Part shown: positions 52,588 to 62,223 of the stretch, piece after piece
How the letters are laid out: every line of letters starts with the position of its first letter
How positions within the stretch are numbered: position 1 is the first letter of the stretch
Assembly: GCA_964430305.1 (NCBI GenBank)
Contig: CAYSEX010000002.1
Coordinates: forward strand, 20,895-84,894
Direction of reading: 5' to 3'
DNA from: CAIZGX01 sp964430305
GTDB taxonomy: Bacteria > Bacteroidota > Bacteroidia > Flavobacteriales_D > Sanyastnellaceae
DNA length: 64,000 bases
The notes under the pieces: generated by a model
What the model saw: the letters and a program-made list of their open reading frames with translations, nothing else
Database searches by the model: none
Told to the model about the DNA's origin: nothing
Program-made: the position numbers and the translations under genes

Positions 52588-53085
52588 ATGGGGATTTTTA
52601 AAAGACTTTTTCCAAATAATGAACTGAGATTAGTGAAAGGTTCAATTTCTAAATCTGGAACCTCTGTTGTTGATGGCTTGGAAAATCAAGGTACTCAGAG
52701 ATGGGTTATGATTCAAGACACGCCAATAACCCGAGTGAATGATGGTCTTTATCATTCTCAATGGGGCGATGAAGTTAAAGTGGTATGTGACGGAAAGAAT
52801 CAAATGATTGCATATTGGAATTCAACTCGAAATTCAGGAAGTGGTTCAAACTATACTGCGGTCATAGGAGCAATTGCATTGGATCTGTTTTTTATTGTTT
52901 TTGCTATGTATGGTCCAGGTGACCTTTGGAATTTTATTTGGAAGAATGAGTGGTTCGCTCAACATTGGTGGTATACCATTTTTGTAATTTCGCTGTACGG
53001 GCTTTACGGTTTTTTATGGACTCCCATATATGTTATTCTGGAGTTGAAAAGACAGAAGAGGGCTCAGGTCCTTTTAGCTTCTTGA
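52588..53085 (+). CDS. Unknown protein with two membrane segments
   Basis: 165 residues. A soluble N-terminal part (about 1-85, beta-rich, RWVMIQDTPITRVNDGLYHSQWGDEVKVV) precedes two hydrophobic segments (about 89-108 and 128-152) separated by an aromatic loop (WNFIWKNEWFAQHWWY), and ends in a basic tail KRQKRAQVLLAS. I do not recognise the family. It lies 15 bases after the OmpA gene and 7 before the DUF72 gene, on the same strand. Confidence 0.65.
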   Translation: MGIFKRLFPNNELRLVKGSISKSGTSVVDGLENQGTQRWVMIQDTPITRVNDGLYHSQWGDEVKVVCDGKNQMIAYWNSTRNSGSGSNYTAVIGAIALDLFFIVFAMYGPGDLWNFIWKNEWFAQHWWYTIFVISLYGLYGFLWTPIYVILELKRQKRAQVLLAS

Positions 53086-53092
53086 TTTTGAT

Positions 53093-53947
53093 ATGAAATT
53101 CGGCAAGGTCGAGTTCAAGAAAGAGATTCAATTGAATCTGCCTGCGTTTTCTTTCCATCAAGATAGAAATATTCATAGTGAGCCACAGATAGAAATTATC
53201 ACTGCAGGAACGGTGTGGAATGTTCCTGAATGGAAAGGTATTCACATTCCAAAAAAGACCAAACCAACTGATTGTCTGAAGGAATATAGCCAGCTTTTTT
53301 CTGCTATTGAGTTTAACGGTTCATTTTATAGAATCCCAACAAGAGACCAAGTTCGGAAATGGAGAGATCAGGTCAATGATTCTTTCTTGTTTTGTCCGAA
53401 ATGGCCGCAAGCCATTTCTCACTGGAGACAATTCGAAAATTGTGAACGCGATTTGGATCAGTTCTTTTTGGCTTTAGATGCATTTTCGGGGAATCTAGGT
53501 ATGAGCTTTATTCAATTACCTCATCATTTTAGTACTCAAAAAAAAGAGCGACTTGTTTCATTCCTTGAACAGCTTCCTCATGATTTGAAGTTGGCAGTAG
53601 AATTTCGACATGCTTCATGGTTTGAAAATGGAGAACTACAAAAGTTAGTTCCGTACTTTGCTGCACGCAATTGGTCAATGATCATCTGTGATACGCTTGG
53701 AAGAAGAGATGCGGTGCACGGAGAAATAACAAGTACAGATTTGATTATTCGATTTGGGGGCATGTTCGATACTCCCGCTGATGAACAAAGAATAAAAGAA
53801 TGGGTTAATAATTACGACTTGTTTCGTCAGAATGGTGTTCAACGAGTTTGGGTGTGGATTCATCAGGAAAACAGCATTCGAACACCAGAGAGTGCTGCTC
53901 AATGGTTAAATGAATCAAGAGACCTGTCTTTCGTTCATGGCAGGTAA
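53093..53947 (+). CDS. DUF72 (YecE-like) protein
   Basis: 284 residues. The TIM-barrel-like DUF72 pattern is clear: YSQLFSAIEFNGSFYRIPTRDQVRKW, FLFCPKWPQAISH, IQLPHHF, KLAVEFRHASWF, and the late WIHQEN. Start ATG 53093 gives a ~40-residue N-terminal extension over many homologues. Biochemical function unknown; cytoplasmic. The 3' end overlaps the convergent anmK gene by 13 bases. Confidence 0.87.
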   Translation: MKFGKVEFKKEIQLNLPAFSFHQDRNIHSEPQIEIITAGTVWNVPEWKGIHIPKKTKPTDCLKEYSQLFSAIEFNGSFYRIPTRDQVRKWRDQVNDSFLFCPKWPQAISHWRQFENCERDLDQFFLALDAFSGNLGMSFIQLPHHFSTQKKERLVSFLEQLPHDLKLAVEFRHASWFENGELQKLVPYFAARNWSMIICDTLGRRDAVHGEITSTDLIIRFGGMFDTPADEQRIKEWVNNYDLFRQNGVQRVWVWIHQENSIRTPESAAQWLNESRDLSFVHGR

Positions 53948-54993
53948 ATGCAGCCACCACAGCTGTCTCGGCTAGCTCCAGTGACTTCAGCTAAAGCATT
54001 TGGATGTTCCATGATTCTTAAGTAACCCAATAAAGCAAAAATAAGTGCCTCTTTAAAATGAATGGTTTGTTCGTCTGGTACAATAATCTCTGTTGAAGTT
54101 TTCGATTGAATGCGTTCAATAAGAAATTGATTCAGAGCTCCCCCTCCAGTCATGAGCGCTTTGCCACTCCAACCGTCGAGTGTAGATGCTATTTGTTCCG
54201 CAACGTGCTCTGTACAGGTTGCTAGTAAATCACGAATACTTAAATTACTTTCGGCGAGTATAGGAAGAAAGTGAGCTTCAAACCATTCTTTTCCCAATGA
54301 TTTCGGAGGAGTGTGTTGATAATATTCAAGGTTGTTTAATTGCTTCAGTAAATCTGTATTTACTTGCCCCCTTCTTGCAATTTCACCGTTGATATCAAAA
54401 GGTTGACCCATTTGCTCAGCAAGCATATTCAGGGCCATGTTTGCAACGCAAATATCAAAGGCGTGTAATTCATTCATGAATGAATAGGAGATATTCGCTA
54501 TTCCTCCAATATTGACACGAAAATCGAAATTTGAAAATAGATATTTATCTCCAATTGGAACCAATGGTGCACCTTGACCACCCAACGCAACATCTGTAGT
54601 TCTGAAATCACAAATTACTGGTATTGCTGCGTGAACTGCTATATGAGCACCGCTTCCAATTTGCACCGTAAGCGCTTCTTGTGGCTGATGGAAAACGGTA
54701 TGGCCATGACTTGCAATTGCAAATGGATGTAAGTTGAACTCTTCACAAAATAATTTAACCTGCTTTCCGCAATAGATTCCAAAATCTACATGCAATTGTG
54801 AGAGTTCTAAAGCGGAACATGCATGTGCCTGACGTAAGATTTCCTTCCAACTGGAATCATACGTAACCGTATTAGAAGCTACTATTTCATAGGCGTATCC
54901 GGTATTTTGTTCAATAAACTTTACGGCAACAAGGTCAAGTCCGTCGAGACTTGTTCCGCTCATTAACCCTATTATTACTGGTGAAGTACTCAT
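53935..54993 (-). CDS. anmK: Anhydro-N-acetylmuramic acid kinase
   Basis: 352 residues from ATG 54993 (MSTSPVIIGLMSGTSLDGLD). The reading frame stays open to 55068, but that stretch includes the upstream gene's terminator and end. ATP-binding GLMSGTSLDG (9-18), substrate region GQGAPLVPIGD, NIGGIANIS and MTGGGALNQFL are all present. Phosphorylates and hydrolyses 1,6-anhydro-MurNAc to MurNAc-6-P in peptidoglycan recycling. No murQ is adjacent. Confidence 0.93.
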   Translation of the reverse strand: MSTSPVIIGLMSGTSLDGLDLVAVKFIEQNTGYAYEIVASNTVTYDSSWKEILRQAHACSALELSQLHVDFGIYCGKQVKLFCEEFNLHPFAIASHGHTVFHQPQEALTVQIGSGAHIAVHAAIPVICDFRTTDVALGGQGAPLVPIGDKYLFSNFDFRVNIGGIANISYSFMNELHAFDICVANMALNMLAEQMGQPFDINGEIARRGQVNTDLLKQLNNLEYYQHTPPKSLGKEWFEAHFLPILAESNLSIRDLLATCTEHVAEQIASTLDGWSGKALMTGGGALNQFLIERIQSKTSTEIIVPDEQTIHFKEALIFALLGYLRIMEHPNALAEVTGASRDSCGGCIYLP

Positions 54994-55009
54994 GGCATGT
55001 AAAAGTAAA

Positions 55010-55032
55010 AAGGGGGAGCTAAACTCCCCCTT
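55010..55032 (-). terminator. Intrinsic terminator of the PLD-fold gene
   Basis: AAGGGGGAG (55010-55018), loop CTAAA, CTCCCCCTT (55024-55032): perfect 9-bp GC-rich stem. On the minus strand it is followed by TTTTTACTTTT, a good U tract, so it ends the transcript of the gene stopping at 55055. Confidence 0.85.
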
Positions 55033-55054
55033 ATTAAATTCAAACGTATCGGGT

Positions 55055-58000
55055 TTAGTTGCGAACAACTACTGTTTTTTTCCAACTTTTGCTTGATGAA
55101 TTTACTTGGCATACATATGTGCCGTCGGCCAGATTAGGAAGTGAAATGGAATTCATTCCTGGTGTAACAACAGATTCAAATACCAATTCACCTAGGGTAT
55201 TGAATATGGTTAAATTGGCCATGCCACTGTTTGTAGGAACACCAATCCACAAATTGAAATTGGCAGGATTCGGATAGACATTCAAATCTTCATTTGAATG
55301 ATTTTCTTCAATGTTCACCAAAGACCAAGTAGCCATGAATTCCTGTAGATATAAATTGGCCACTCGAGCATCATGAACAACTACTGTATTTTCATCATTC
55401 GTAGTTTGAGCAGCGCTGCTCCAGTTGTGACTACCGGTTAATACCGTAGGGTCTGAATCGAGCGTGCTGTGGTCTACAATACAATATTTGTGGTGCAAAT
55501 CATATGAAATTGGCTCGTGTGTGCGACAGTCTTGACCTGCAGTAGTGAGGTAGGTGTATTCTGAAGACGGATCGCTCGTTTGTTCAATCATACCACGAAC
55601 CAATACAAGGAATAAATCATCTTCAGCAATAATAGCATCTGCAATGTCTTGTCTCGTGAAAGCTAAGACAGCATAATCGAGATTCGCATCTGTTGTTTGA
55701 ATGGTTTTGATAATAGCTCCATTTGCGTTGTCGGTGGGTGAGAAATAACTTTCCACGCGAATGTCATTTGGACCCAAGACATATTCAAGTGGCGTGTTGT
55801 TGGTTTTGGTTGAACCGAAAACACCATTTGAATTTCCAGGCTGAGCTCCAGACCCACCCCACATTTCCTCGAACTCAAGACGATATCCTCTTGCCAAACT
55901 TTGATCTTGGAAAATAATGATGTTGTTGAAGTCATTGTACATGTTGTTGTCTGTCCAGTTCATGGAACCAGTGAATACCCATGAATTAGCTGCAGAGTCT
56001 GGGTCTACTACAATGAATTTATTGTGCATAATACCAGTACCACTGCTGTTAATTCTTTCAACTACCGGAATATTTGGATTTAACAATCCCAATCCCAATT
56101 GAGCTGTTGATCCATCAGCAACAATTCTAACTTGTACGCCGGCGTTGAATCTATTGTTAATGGCATTTGCAATTACAGCGTCATCAGTGAAATTGTAGAT
56201 TGCAATATCAACTGCTTGCTGGGCACGAAGAATGTAAGCTGCAATGGTATCATTTGAACCTGCACCTATGGAAAGTGCATTTTCATTGGTAGCATAGTTG
56301 GTGTCAACAGCACGGTTGAAATAGACACGAATTTCTCCTGAACTTAAAGATTTCGTTGCATACGGACGAACACTACTTGTGCTGGATCCATCAACATTGG
56401 CAGAAGTAACAGAGGCATAGTAAATAGTTCCGGGTTGTAATCCAGGAATGTTCACCGTGTGGTTGGTTACGCTTTCGTTCACATATACAGTTTGACCGAG
56501 GGCAGGAGTTAATCCATAATCTACACGGCTATCGCTTGCATTGTTGGTAGTCCAGTTCAAATCAAATGATGAAGTGGTAATGTTTGTTTGTGTTACTGGA
56601 CCAAGTAATGCTACCCCAGGAGGTAGAATGAAATCATTTTCATCACGTGGTAAAATTTGATATCCTGCATCATAAGGCGCTGTAGCGTCAAATTGCGATA
56701 CTATACCTACAAGTGTAATGGCGCTGGCAGGAAGATTAGTTCCAACCAATACACTTCCGTTACGGATATAAATTACACCCGACTCACCGTTTGATGTGAA
56801 GGAATATGTTGAGTTTCCAGAAATAACCGAACCGGCTAAATCGAATTGTACATTTTCAATGGTAACGAGTTCTCCTTCATCATCTTCATTCACCTGAGCA
56901 GGTGTCATGAGTTGTGGAGTAGGTAAGGTGTTATTTGAAGACACAACAGTAACTGCCGTTAAAGTTGGACCTACTTCCAATAAACCATTATACTGAGTAA
57001 GTACCCCCGTTACGGTAATAATGTCACCACGCATAGGAGCGGCACCCCATGCTGCCCAATCGAGACCTGGATAAATAGCTATACCTGCAACATTATCTTG
57101 AATATAACGAACTGAACTTCCCATTTCCGCTCCATTCGTTACAACACCTGTTACGGTAACAGATTGATTCAATGGAGTGCCTTCTGCAGTTAGTATGGAG
57201 CTATTTCCTGTTGGAGTACCCGCACAACCGCATAGAGCATCATAAAGATCATTAGCTGTGTTGGCGTCGCCATCATTACATGCATCACCAGGAAAAGCGC
57301 ATGTTCCATTGTCTAACAAGGCGTTGCTGTCATAGTTACATGCTGTTGGATCAGTACAACCGCTTAAGAAGCCAATACATGTACATGTTCCGTCATATAG
57401 GTCACTAGTGGTATTCGGATTTCCATCGTTACATGCATCGCCAGGGAAAGCACAGGTACCATTGTCTAAAGTAGCTAAGGCGTTATAATTGCACGCACTG
57501 TTATCTGTGCATCCTGAGATAACACCCGCATTCGAGGCTCCAGGTGTTGGAGCTTGGGCCACATAGGTGTTTGTTGCAAATGGAGCTCCACCGTCAGGTA
57601 AACGGGAAGATGAGTTTGTATTGTTCGCCGCACCTTCATCGAACTGAATTTGCCCTGGTGTTAGCGCTGCAATTAGGCCCGTGGCATCTACATCAGCGGT
57701 ACCATAAACCAAAGCATCAATTACTCCAACGTTTGAAGCTGGTGTTGCAACCGGCCATGATGCTGCGGGTGCTTGAATCAATGCGACTGCATCTGGTCCA
57801 TTTTGAATGGAATTATCAGCAGCAATCAAATTCACGTTCGGAACTGCAGCATTTCCGTAAACGAAATAACCCGAAGCGGGAATTGTATAACCAGTTAAAT
57901 CAACTGTTAAATAAGAATTTACTCCTGATCCGTCTGCATTTCCATTGAAAAATACAAGCAAGTATCCATTCAAAGATGAACCTGGTGTTCCGTATATCTC

Positions 58001-58114
58001 AACGAATTCTTGCGTGTCGGCGGCTGGTTGGTCTGCATCGACTTCGTTGATAACGAATTGGGCATTTGCATTGATTAGCAAAAACCCCAGAAAGAAAGTA
58101 TAAATGTATTTCAT
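55055..58114 (-). CDS. Secreted PLD-fold phosphodiesterase/nuclease with lamin-tail domain, T9SS type A
   Basis: 1019 residues. Signal peptide (MKYIYTFFLGFLLINANAQ), then a lamin-tail-like domain (about 20-190; INEVDADQPAADTQEFVEIYG), two GCTDxxACNY repeats (about 200-300) of the kind in the gene at 35308, an OB-like domain (about 305-500; VTVTGVVTNGAEMGSSVRYIQD), an Fn3 domain (about 505-590), and a phospholipase-D-like core with two HxKxxxxD motifs: HNKFIVVD (near 695) and HHKYCIVD (near 872), each followed by TGSMNW or TGSHNW. The end is a type A sorting signal (LNVYPNPANFNLWIG). Likely an extracellular phosphodiesterase acting on DNA or phospholipid. It follows a TonB receptor gene by 17 bases. 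Confidence 0.9.
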   Translation of the reverse strand: MKYIYTFFLGFLLINANAQFVINEVDADQPAADTQEFVEIYGTPGSSLNGYLLVFFNGNADGSGVNSYLTVDLTGYTIPASGYFVYGNAAVPNVNLIAADNSIQNGPDAVALIQAPAASWPVATPASNVGVIDALVYGTADVDATGLIAALTPGQIQFDEGAANNTNSSSRLPDGGAPFATNTYVAQAPTPGASNAGVISGCTDNSACNYNALATLDNGTCAFPGDACNDGNPNTTSDLYDGTCTCIGFLSGCTDPTACNYDSNALLDNGTCAFPGDACNDGDANTANDLYDALCGCAGTPTGNSSILTAEGTPLNQSVTVTGVVTNGAEMGSSVRYIQDNVAGIAIYPGLDWAAWGAAPMRGDIITVTGVLTQYNGLLEVGPTLTAVTVVSSNNTLPTPQLMTPAQVNEDDEGELVTIENVQFDLAGSVISGNSTYSFTSNGESGVIYIRNGSVLVGTNLPASAITLVGIVSQFDATAPYDAGYQILPRDENDFILPPGVALLGPVTQTNITTSSFDLNWTTNNASDSRVDYGLTPALGQTVYVNESVTNHTVNIPGLQPGTIYYASVTSANVDGSSTSSVRPYATKSLSSGEIRVYFNRAVDTNYATNENALSIGAGSNDTIAAYILRAQQAVDIAIYNFTDDAVIANAINNRFNAGVQVRIVADGSTAQLGLGLLNPNIPVVERINSSGTGIMHNKFIVVDPDSAANSWVFTGSMNWTDNNMYNDFNNIIIFQDQSLARGYRLEFEEMWGGSGAQPGNSNGVFGSTKTNNTPLEYVLGPNDIRVESYFSPTDNANGAIIKTIQTTDANLDYAVLAFTRQDIADAIIAEDDLFLVLVRGMIEQTSDPSSEYTYLTTAGQDCRTHEPISYDLHHKYCIVDHSTLDSDPTVLTGSHNWSSAAQTTNDENTVVVHDARVANLYLQEFMATWSLVNIEENHSNEDLNVYPNPANFNLWIGVPTNSGMANLTIFNTLGELVFESVVTPGMNSISLPNLADGTYVCQVNSSSKSWKKTVVVRN

Positions 58115-58131
58115 TTTGTTGTTTTTCTTGT

Positions 58132-61035
58132 TTAGAAAGTAGCTGTTAAAGATAAGTTAAACCATCGTCCTTGACCAAAGAATACTCCAGCTGAACTTGC
58201 ACCGAAATTAAAATCTTTGTTATTATACAAAGCATTTTGGTCATTGTTATTTGCATCTGCAATGTATTTTTTGTTCAACACATTGAAGACACTTCCTCGT
58301 AGGTCTAGCTTGAATTTTTCAAATTTGAAAGAATATCCTCCGTGAAGTTCGGTTAATCCGTATGAAGGAATTTGCCATGACTCACGAGCTGCGTTAACAC
58401 CATTTAATTGAAATGGATTCATTGCAGCGTAGTATCTATCAAAATACATGTATCGCATTTTTATGTAAGCTCCATTTTTCCATTCATAACGTATCAATCC
58501 CCCCAGCTGTGTTTGAGCCGCATCACTCACGTGAACGCCAGCTGCATCATATACCAATTGATATCTACCGCTGCTTGGGTCTCCAGGAACATTGTAAATT
58601 GGATTGTTGAAATCATCATTAATTAAGACGGTATCTCCAGAAGTCCATATCCAGTCTCCAAATGAGCCTAAAGCTTCTAGAGTAATATTCTCATTCAACT
58701 TATAAGCAAGTTCAAACTCAAATCCCATGTGTCTTGCATTCATACCTTGAATGTTCACAGCTATATTCGTTGATGGATCGAGTGGGTTTGGAACACTTAC
58801 GCCATAGGGGTAAGGTTTGTTTTTCCAGATGGTCCAATAGGCATTGACGTTGATTGTGAATTCTTTCGATTTAAAACTAGAACCAATTTCAGTACTGAAG
58901 ATTTTTTCGTTTTGAATGTTTTGAAACAAGGCGTTATCATTGGTATAAACCTGACTGAATTGGGGGGCTTTGTCAAGGTATCCAATATTCTGAAAGACAC
59001 TGAAATTCTTATTGATTTTATATTGAAACCCTGTCTTTAAGGTAAAGGTTGGCCTTCTATACCAGCCTGTGCTTTGGTATTTTGCACCCGAAGCATTACT
59101 TCCAAAAGTTTCTATTCCATCAATGGTACTCACACTTGTAGAATCTGAAATCAAGGCAATTGGATTAGCCGTTGTTGGAAGAACATATCCAACAGAAACC
59201 TCCTGTAACTCGCCATTTGGGTCCAAGTATTCTATAACTTTTGGCTTGAAGTAATCAACACGTTTATATGCTGTTTGTGCACCGGAAATACTTGCAAAAA
59301 ATGAGAAGTCCTCCCCATCATATTCAACTTGACCGAACACCCCTCCCCACGCTATATATGCATCGTTATTGTAGTCAATGGTATCACCAACACGTTTAAT
59401 TAGGTTAGGGTCATTGGCATTGTAATTTTGCCTTGCTATCATATAATCAGCACCCATTAAGTCTATGATTTTTCGGTAGTGTAAACCTCGATAGTAACGT
59501 GCGTCTATTCCCCCAGAGAAGGTTAAATTATCACTGATTTTATTGCTGTATGTGCTCAGAATTCCTGTCCAATAATGCTCATTCATACTTGCTTTTACGA
59601 AGTTCGAAACAGCATAGCGCTCAACAGAGTCTACCTGATAGTTAATGTTATAGTCTGCTCCTGAAAAAAGTGGAATTTTATTACCAACATTTGAGTCAAA
59701 AAAGGATTGCACATTTACGGAGCCATCTGCTAAATAATCATTTGCTGTAATATTGCTATTCCAGCGTGTTCCGCCTCCCTTTCCTATGGATAAATAGGCA
59801 ACAGTTGAAAGAAAAGACTTGTCATTGATATTCCATACATCTTTCAAGGAAACTTGAGGTTTATGATAGAAATTCACTCGCCCATTGAATTCTTCAATTT
59901 CCTGTACATTGACCCGTTGACCATTTACTAAATCATATCGTTGCAAAAACCCTAAGTCTGGATTGTAGTTTATTCCGCCACTGAATATTGAAACTTCCCC
60001 AACACTTCCTGCATCATAGGTGAGTGGAGCGCCAACAGATAATGCCGTTTCTTGATCGTACATGGCAACAGCATCTGAACGCAATCGCTGTCCGTGTCTT
60101 TGAGGTGCACCGAGTGCGTAAAGACTTAAGTAATGTTTGCCAATGATTTTTTCAATTTTACCGTAGTAGAAAAAACCATTTGTAAACGTTCCGTCTACCC
60201 ATCCGTTTCCTGTTTTGTATGAACCTGCCAAACTAAACCCCCATCCTTTTTTTGTCTTTCCTGAATTGAGGGCGAATGAACTCCTTGAAAATGCGCCATA
60301 CGCGTATTCTTGTTTCACACGAATGCTGCGTTTCGAGTCTATACCACGAGTAATTAGATTCATAGTTCCACCTACTGCGGGAATAACCAATTTTGATGCT
60401 CCAAGTCCTCTTTGGATTTGAGTTGTTTGTGTTGCTAAGTCAAGTCCAAACCAATTGCTCCAATACACAGCTCCATTTTCCATATCGTTTACCGGTACCC
60501 CATCTAACATAACTGCAAGATTGTTTCCGCTGAAACCTCTTATGGTAACTCGGGCATCACCATCACCGCCCCCAGCGCGTGTGGCATAAGCGCCGGGTGT
60601 AGTATTTGCCAACGTTGCAATTTCTCTTCCTCCTAACTCTTCTTCAATTCTTTTTAAACCAATGTTAGACACTGCAACGGGTACATTGCGACCTACAGCA
60701 ATGTCAGCTGTTATAATAATTTCTTTTTGTGATGTAAGAATGATGTCAAATTCGAGATGTGTTTTACCATTGATTTTAACAGTTTTTTTACTCTCTTCAT
60801 AATTGATGGCACTTGCAACAAAGGTGTATTCACCGAATGCTAATTCGGTTGAAAATGTTCCGTCGGTATTAACAGCCAACCCCGCCTTTTTATCTTGCCA
60901 ATAGAGTAAGGCTCCCGGAATTGATTCGCCCGTAAGAGCATCTCTTACAATTCCTGTAACTACGGCCTTTTGTGACCACGATAGGAGATGAATGAAACAG
61001 AATGATAGAAAGAGAAAAAGGTGTTTTCTATGCAT
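58132..61035 (-). CDS. TonB-dependent receptor paired with the PLD-fold protein
   Basis: 967 residues. Signal peptide (MHRKHLFLFLSFCFIHLLSWSQ), a carboxypeptidase-regulatory-like domain (about 24-108, VVTGIVRDALTGESIPGALLYW), a plug (about 115-235, GFSGNNLAVMLDGVPVNDMENG) and a barrel ending in the aromatic strand GRWFNLSLTATF. It is not SusC-like by the surroundings: no SusD gene. Probably cotranscribed with the secreted PLD-fold gene 17 bases downstream, suggesting uptake of what that enzyme releases; this is inference. A terminator-like hairpin separates it from the gene upstream. Confidence 0.88.
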   Translation of the reverse strand: MHRKHLFLFLSFCFIHLLSWSQKAVVTGIVRDALTGESIPGALLYWQDKKAGLAVNTDGTFSTELAFGEYTFVASAINYEESKKTVKINGKTHLEFDIILTSQKEIIITADIAVGRNVPVAVSNIGLKRIEEELGGREIATLANTTPGAYATRAGGGDGDARVTIRGFSGNNLAVMLDGVPVNDMENGAVYWSNWFGLDLATQTTQIQRGLGASKLVIPAVGGTMNLITRGIDSKRSIRVKQEYAYGAFSRSSFALNSGKTKKGWGFSLAGSYKTGNGWVDGTFTNGFFYYGKIEKIIGKHYLSLYALGAPQRHGQRLRSDAVAMYDQETALSVGAPLTYDAGSVGEVSIFSGGINYNPDLGFLQRYDLVNGQRVNVQEIEEFNGRVNFYHKPQVSLKDVWNINDKSFLSTVAYLSIGKGGGTRWNSNITANDYLADGSVNVQSFFDSNVGNKIPLFSGADYNINYQVDSVERYAVSNFVKASMNEHYWTGILSTYSNKISDNLTFSGGIDARYYRGLHYRKIIDLMGADYMIARQNYNANDPNLIKRVGDTIDYNNDAYIAWGGVFGQVEYDGEDFSFFASISGAQTAYKRVDYFKPKVIEYLDPNGELQEVSVGYVLPTTANPIALISDSTSVSTIDGIETFGSNASGAKYQSTGWYRRPTFTLKTGFQYKINKNFSVFQNIGYLDKAPQFSQVYTNDNALFQNIQNEKIFSTEIGSSFKSKEFTINVNAYWTIWKNKPYPYGVSVPNPLDPSTNIAVNIQGMNARHMGFEFELAYKLNENITLEALGSFGDWIWTSGDTVLINDDFNNPIYNVPGDPSSGRYQLVYDAAGVHVSDAAQTQLGGLIRYEWKNGAYIKMRYMYFDRYYAAMNPFQLNGVNAARESWQIPSYGLTELHGGYSFKFEKFKLDLRGSVFNVLNKKYIADANNNDQNALYNNKDFNFGASSAGVFFGQGRWFNLSLTATF

Positions 61036-61052
61036 AATACTTGGGGATTAAA

Positions 61053-61071
61053 AAGGGGCACAAGGCCCCTT
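61053..61071 (-). terminator. Hairpin downstream of the lamin-tail protein gene
   Basis: AAGGGGC (61053-61059), loop ACAAG, GCCCCTT (61065-61071): 7-bp perfect stem. On the minus strand it is followed by TTTTAATC. It ends the 61091-62011 transcript and lies just before the TonB receptor start, so it may also act as partial attenuation. Confidence 0.6.
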
Positions 61072-61090
61072 AAATAATTTTGGAATACAG

Positions 61091-62011
61091 TTACTTAATT
61101 AATTTTTGCGTGGTAACTGCACCTGTAACGTCTGTGAACTGAACGTGGTAAAATCCAGATGGAAGTTCAGCGGTTTCAATTCGTCCGAAAATTTGATTCA
61201 CGTTATTTTCAGAGAAAATTAATTTTCCATTCACATCAATGATTTGGTACCTTGAAATTACTGCTTCTGATATAAATGAAACAGGCGTATCTCCAGCAGG
61301 ATTCGGATACATCTGAACTGAAGTTCTGCTATTTATCTCGGAAACATTTACAGTGCAATCACAAACGTGTTCTCCTAAAAAATCGAAAGTGTTTGCAGGT
61401 AAGGTATCATATTGAGCAAAAACATCAAATGAGCTTGGGTTCGATGTAATACCACTTAGCACGTTAGATTTTCTTTTTTGAGTATGATCTTGTGAAGCAT
61501 AAAGCGTAGTTCCTGTCGCATCAGTTCCATAAGCACTCCAACCGCCGAAACCAGTACCCTCTCCAATTCTACCGTATAAATCAATTAGGGTGTTTCCATT
61601 GTTTGATACTATAGCTAATGCATCATTCCCATTGAAATACATTGGCCAAATACCATTATCGTAATTTGGGTTAATGAAGACATCTGCAACCAATTGTAGT
61701 TCATCCCATACAGGAGATTCCAATCCGGTTCCAAGTGAGTCTCTCTTGTCAAGCACAACTACAAGCACACTATAGGGCGCAATAGTATAACCATCTAATG
61801 GGGAAATACTGCCATAGGTGGTACTTCCATTTTGAAAACGAACTATTCCATAACCGTTTAAATTCTTGATTTGGTTGGTTGGATTATAGATTTCTACTGC
61901 TTTATTATTACTCCAACCCTCTACTACTTCAGAGATGAAAATTTCTGTGCACTGTGATTGAGCTACTAGAGCTGTGACAGAGAAAAATGCGATGAGTAAT
62001 TGTTTTTTCAT
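61091..62011 (-). CDS. Lamin-tail domain protein, T9SS type A
   Basis: 306 residues. Signal peptide MKKQLLIAFFSVTALVAQSQ, one lamin-tail-like domain (about 21-215; IFISEVVEGWSNNKAVEIYNPTN opens it), a short Cys linker CDCTV and a C-terminal type A sorting signal (VQMYPNPAGDTPVSFIS ... GFYHVQFTDVTGAVTTQKLIK). This is the smallest lamin-tail protein of the three in the window. A near-consensus TATCTTCG lies at 62029-62036 on the minus strand, 17 bases before the ATG. Surface protein of unknown function. Confidence 0.85.
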   Translation of the reverse strand: MKKQLLIAFFSVTALVAQSQCTEIFISEVVEGWSNNKAVEIYNPTNQIKNLNGYGIVRFQNGSTTYGSISPLDGYTIAPYSVLVVVLDKRDSLGTGLESPVWDELQLVADVFINPNYDNGIWPMYFNGNDALAIVSNNGNTLIDLYGRIGEGTGFGGWSAYGTDATGTTLYASQDHTQKRKSNVLSGITSNPSSFDVFAQYDTLPANTFDFLGEHVCDCTVNVSEINSRTSVQMYPNPAGDTPVSFISEAVISRYQIIDVNGKLIFSENNVNQIFGRIETAELPSGFYHVQFTDVTGAVTTQKLIK

Positions 62012-62223
62012 AGCTTAAAATTTGGAGGCGAAGATAAGTTGGAAAATGAATTTTTATATCTTTTTTAAGTTATTTGTGATTGAAGATGCACCTTTTTGGT
62101 AGAATCTAAAGTCATGATATTGGAAAGATTGGTCTTATACTATCCGGTAATGAGTATTTTTTGATGTGTGGTTATGTCCAATCTTTTGTAAATTGCAAAT
62201 CTTGAAAACTTAACCGACTTGTG

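Noticed and set aside
54994..55068. Longer start for anmK
   Set aside because: It would translate through the terminator of the PLD-fold gene; the kinase motif starts right after ATG 54993.
62012..62223. Intergenic region between lamin-tail gene and giant surface gene as a possible ncRNA
   Set aside because: No strong stem or terminator was seen; it most simply holds two divergent promoters.
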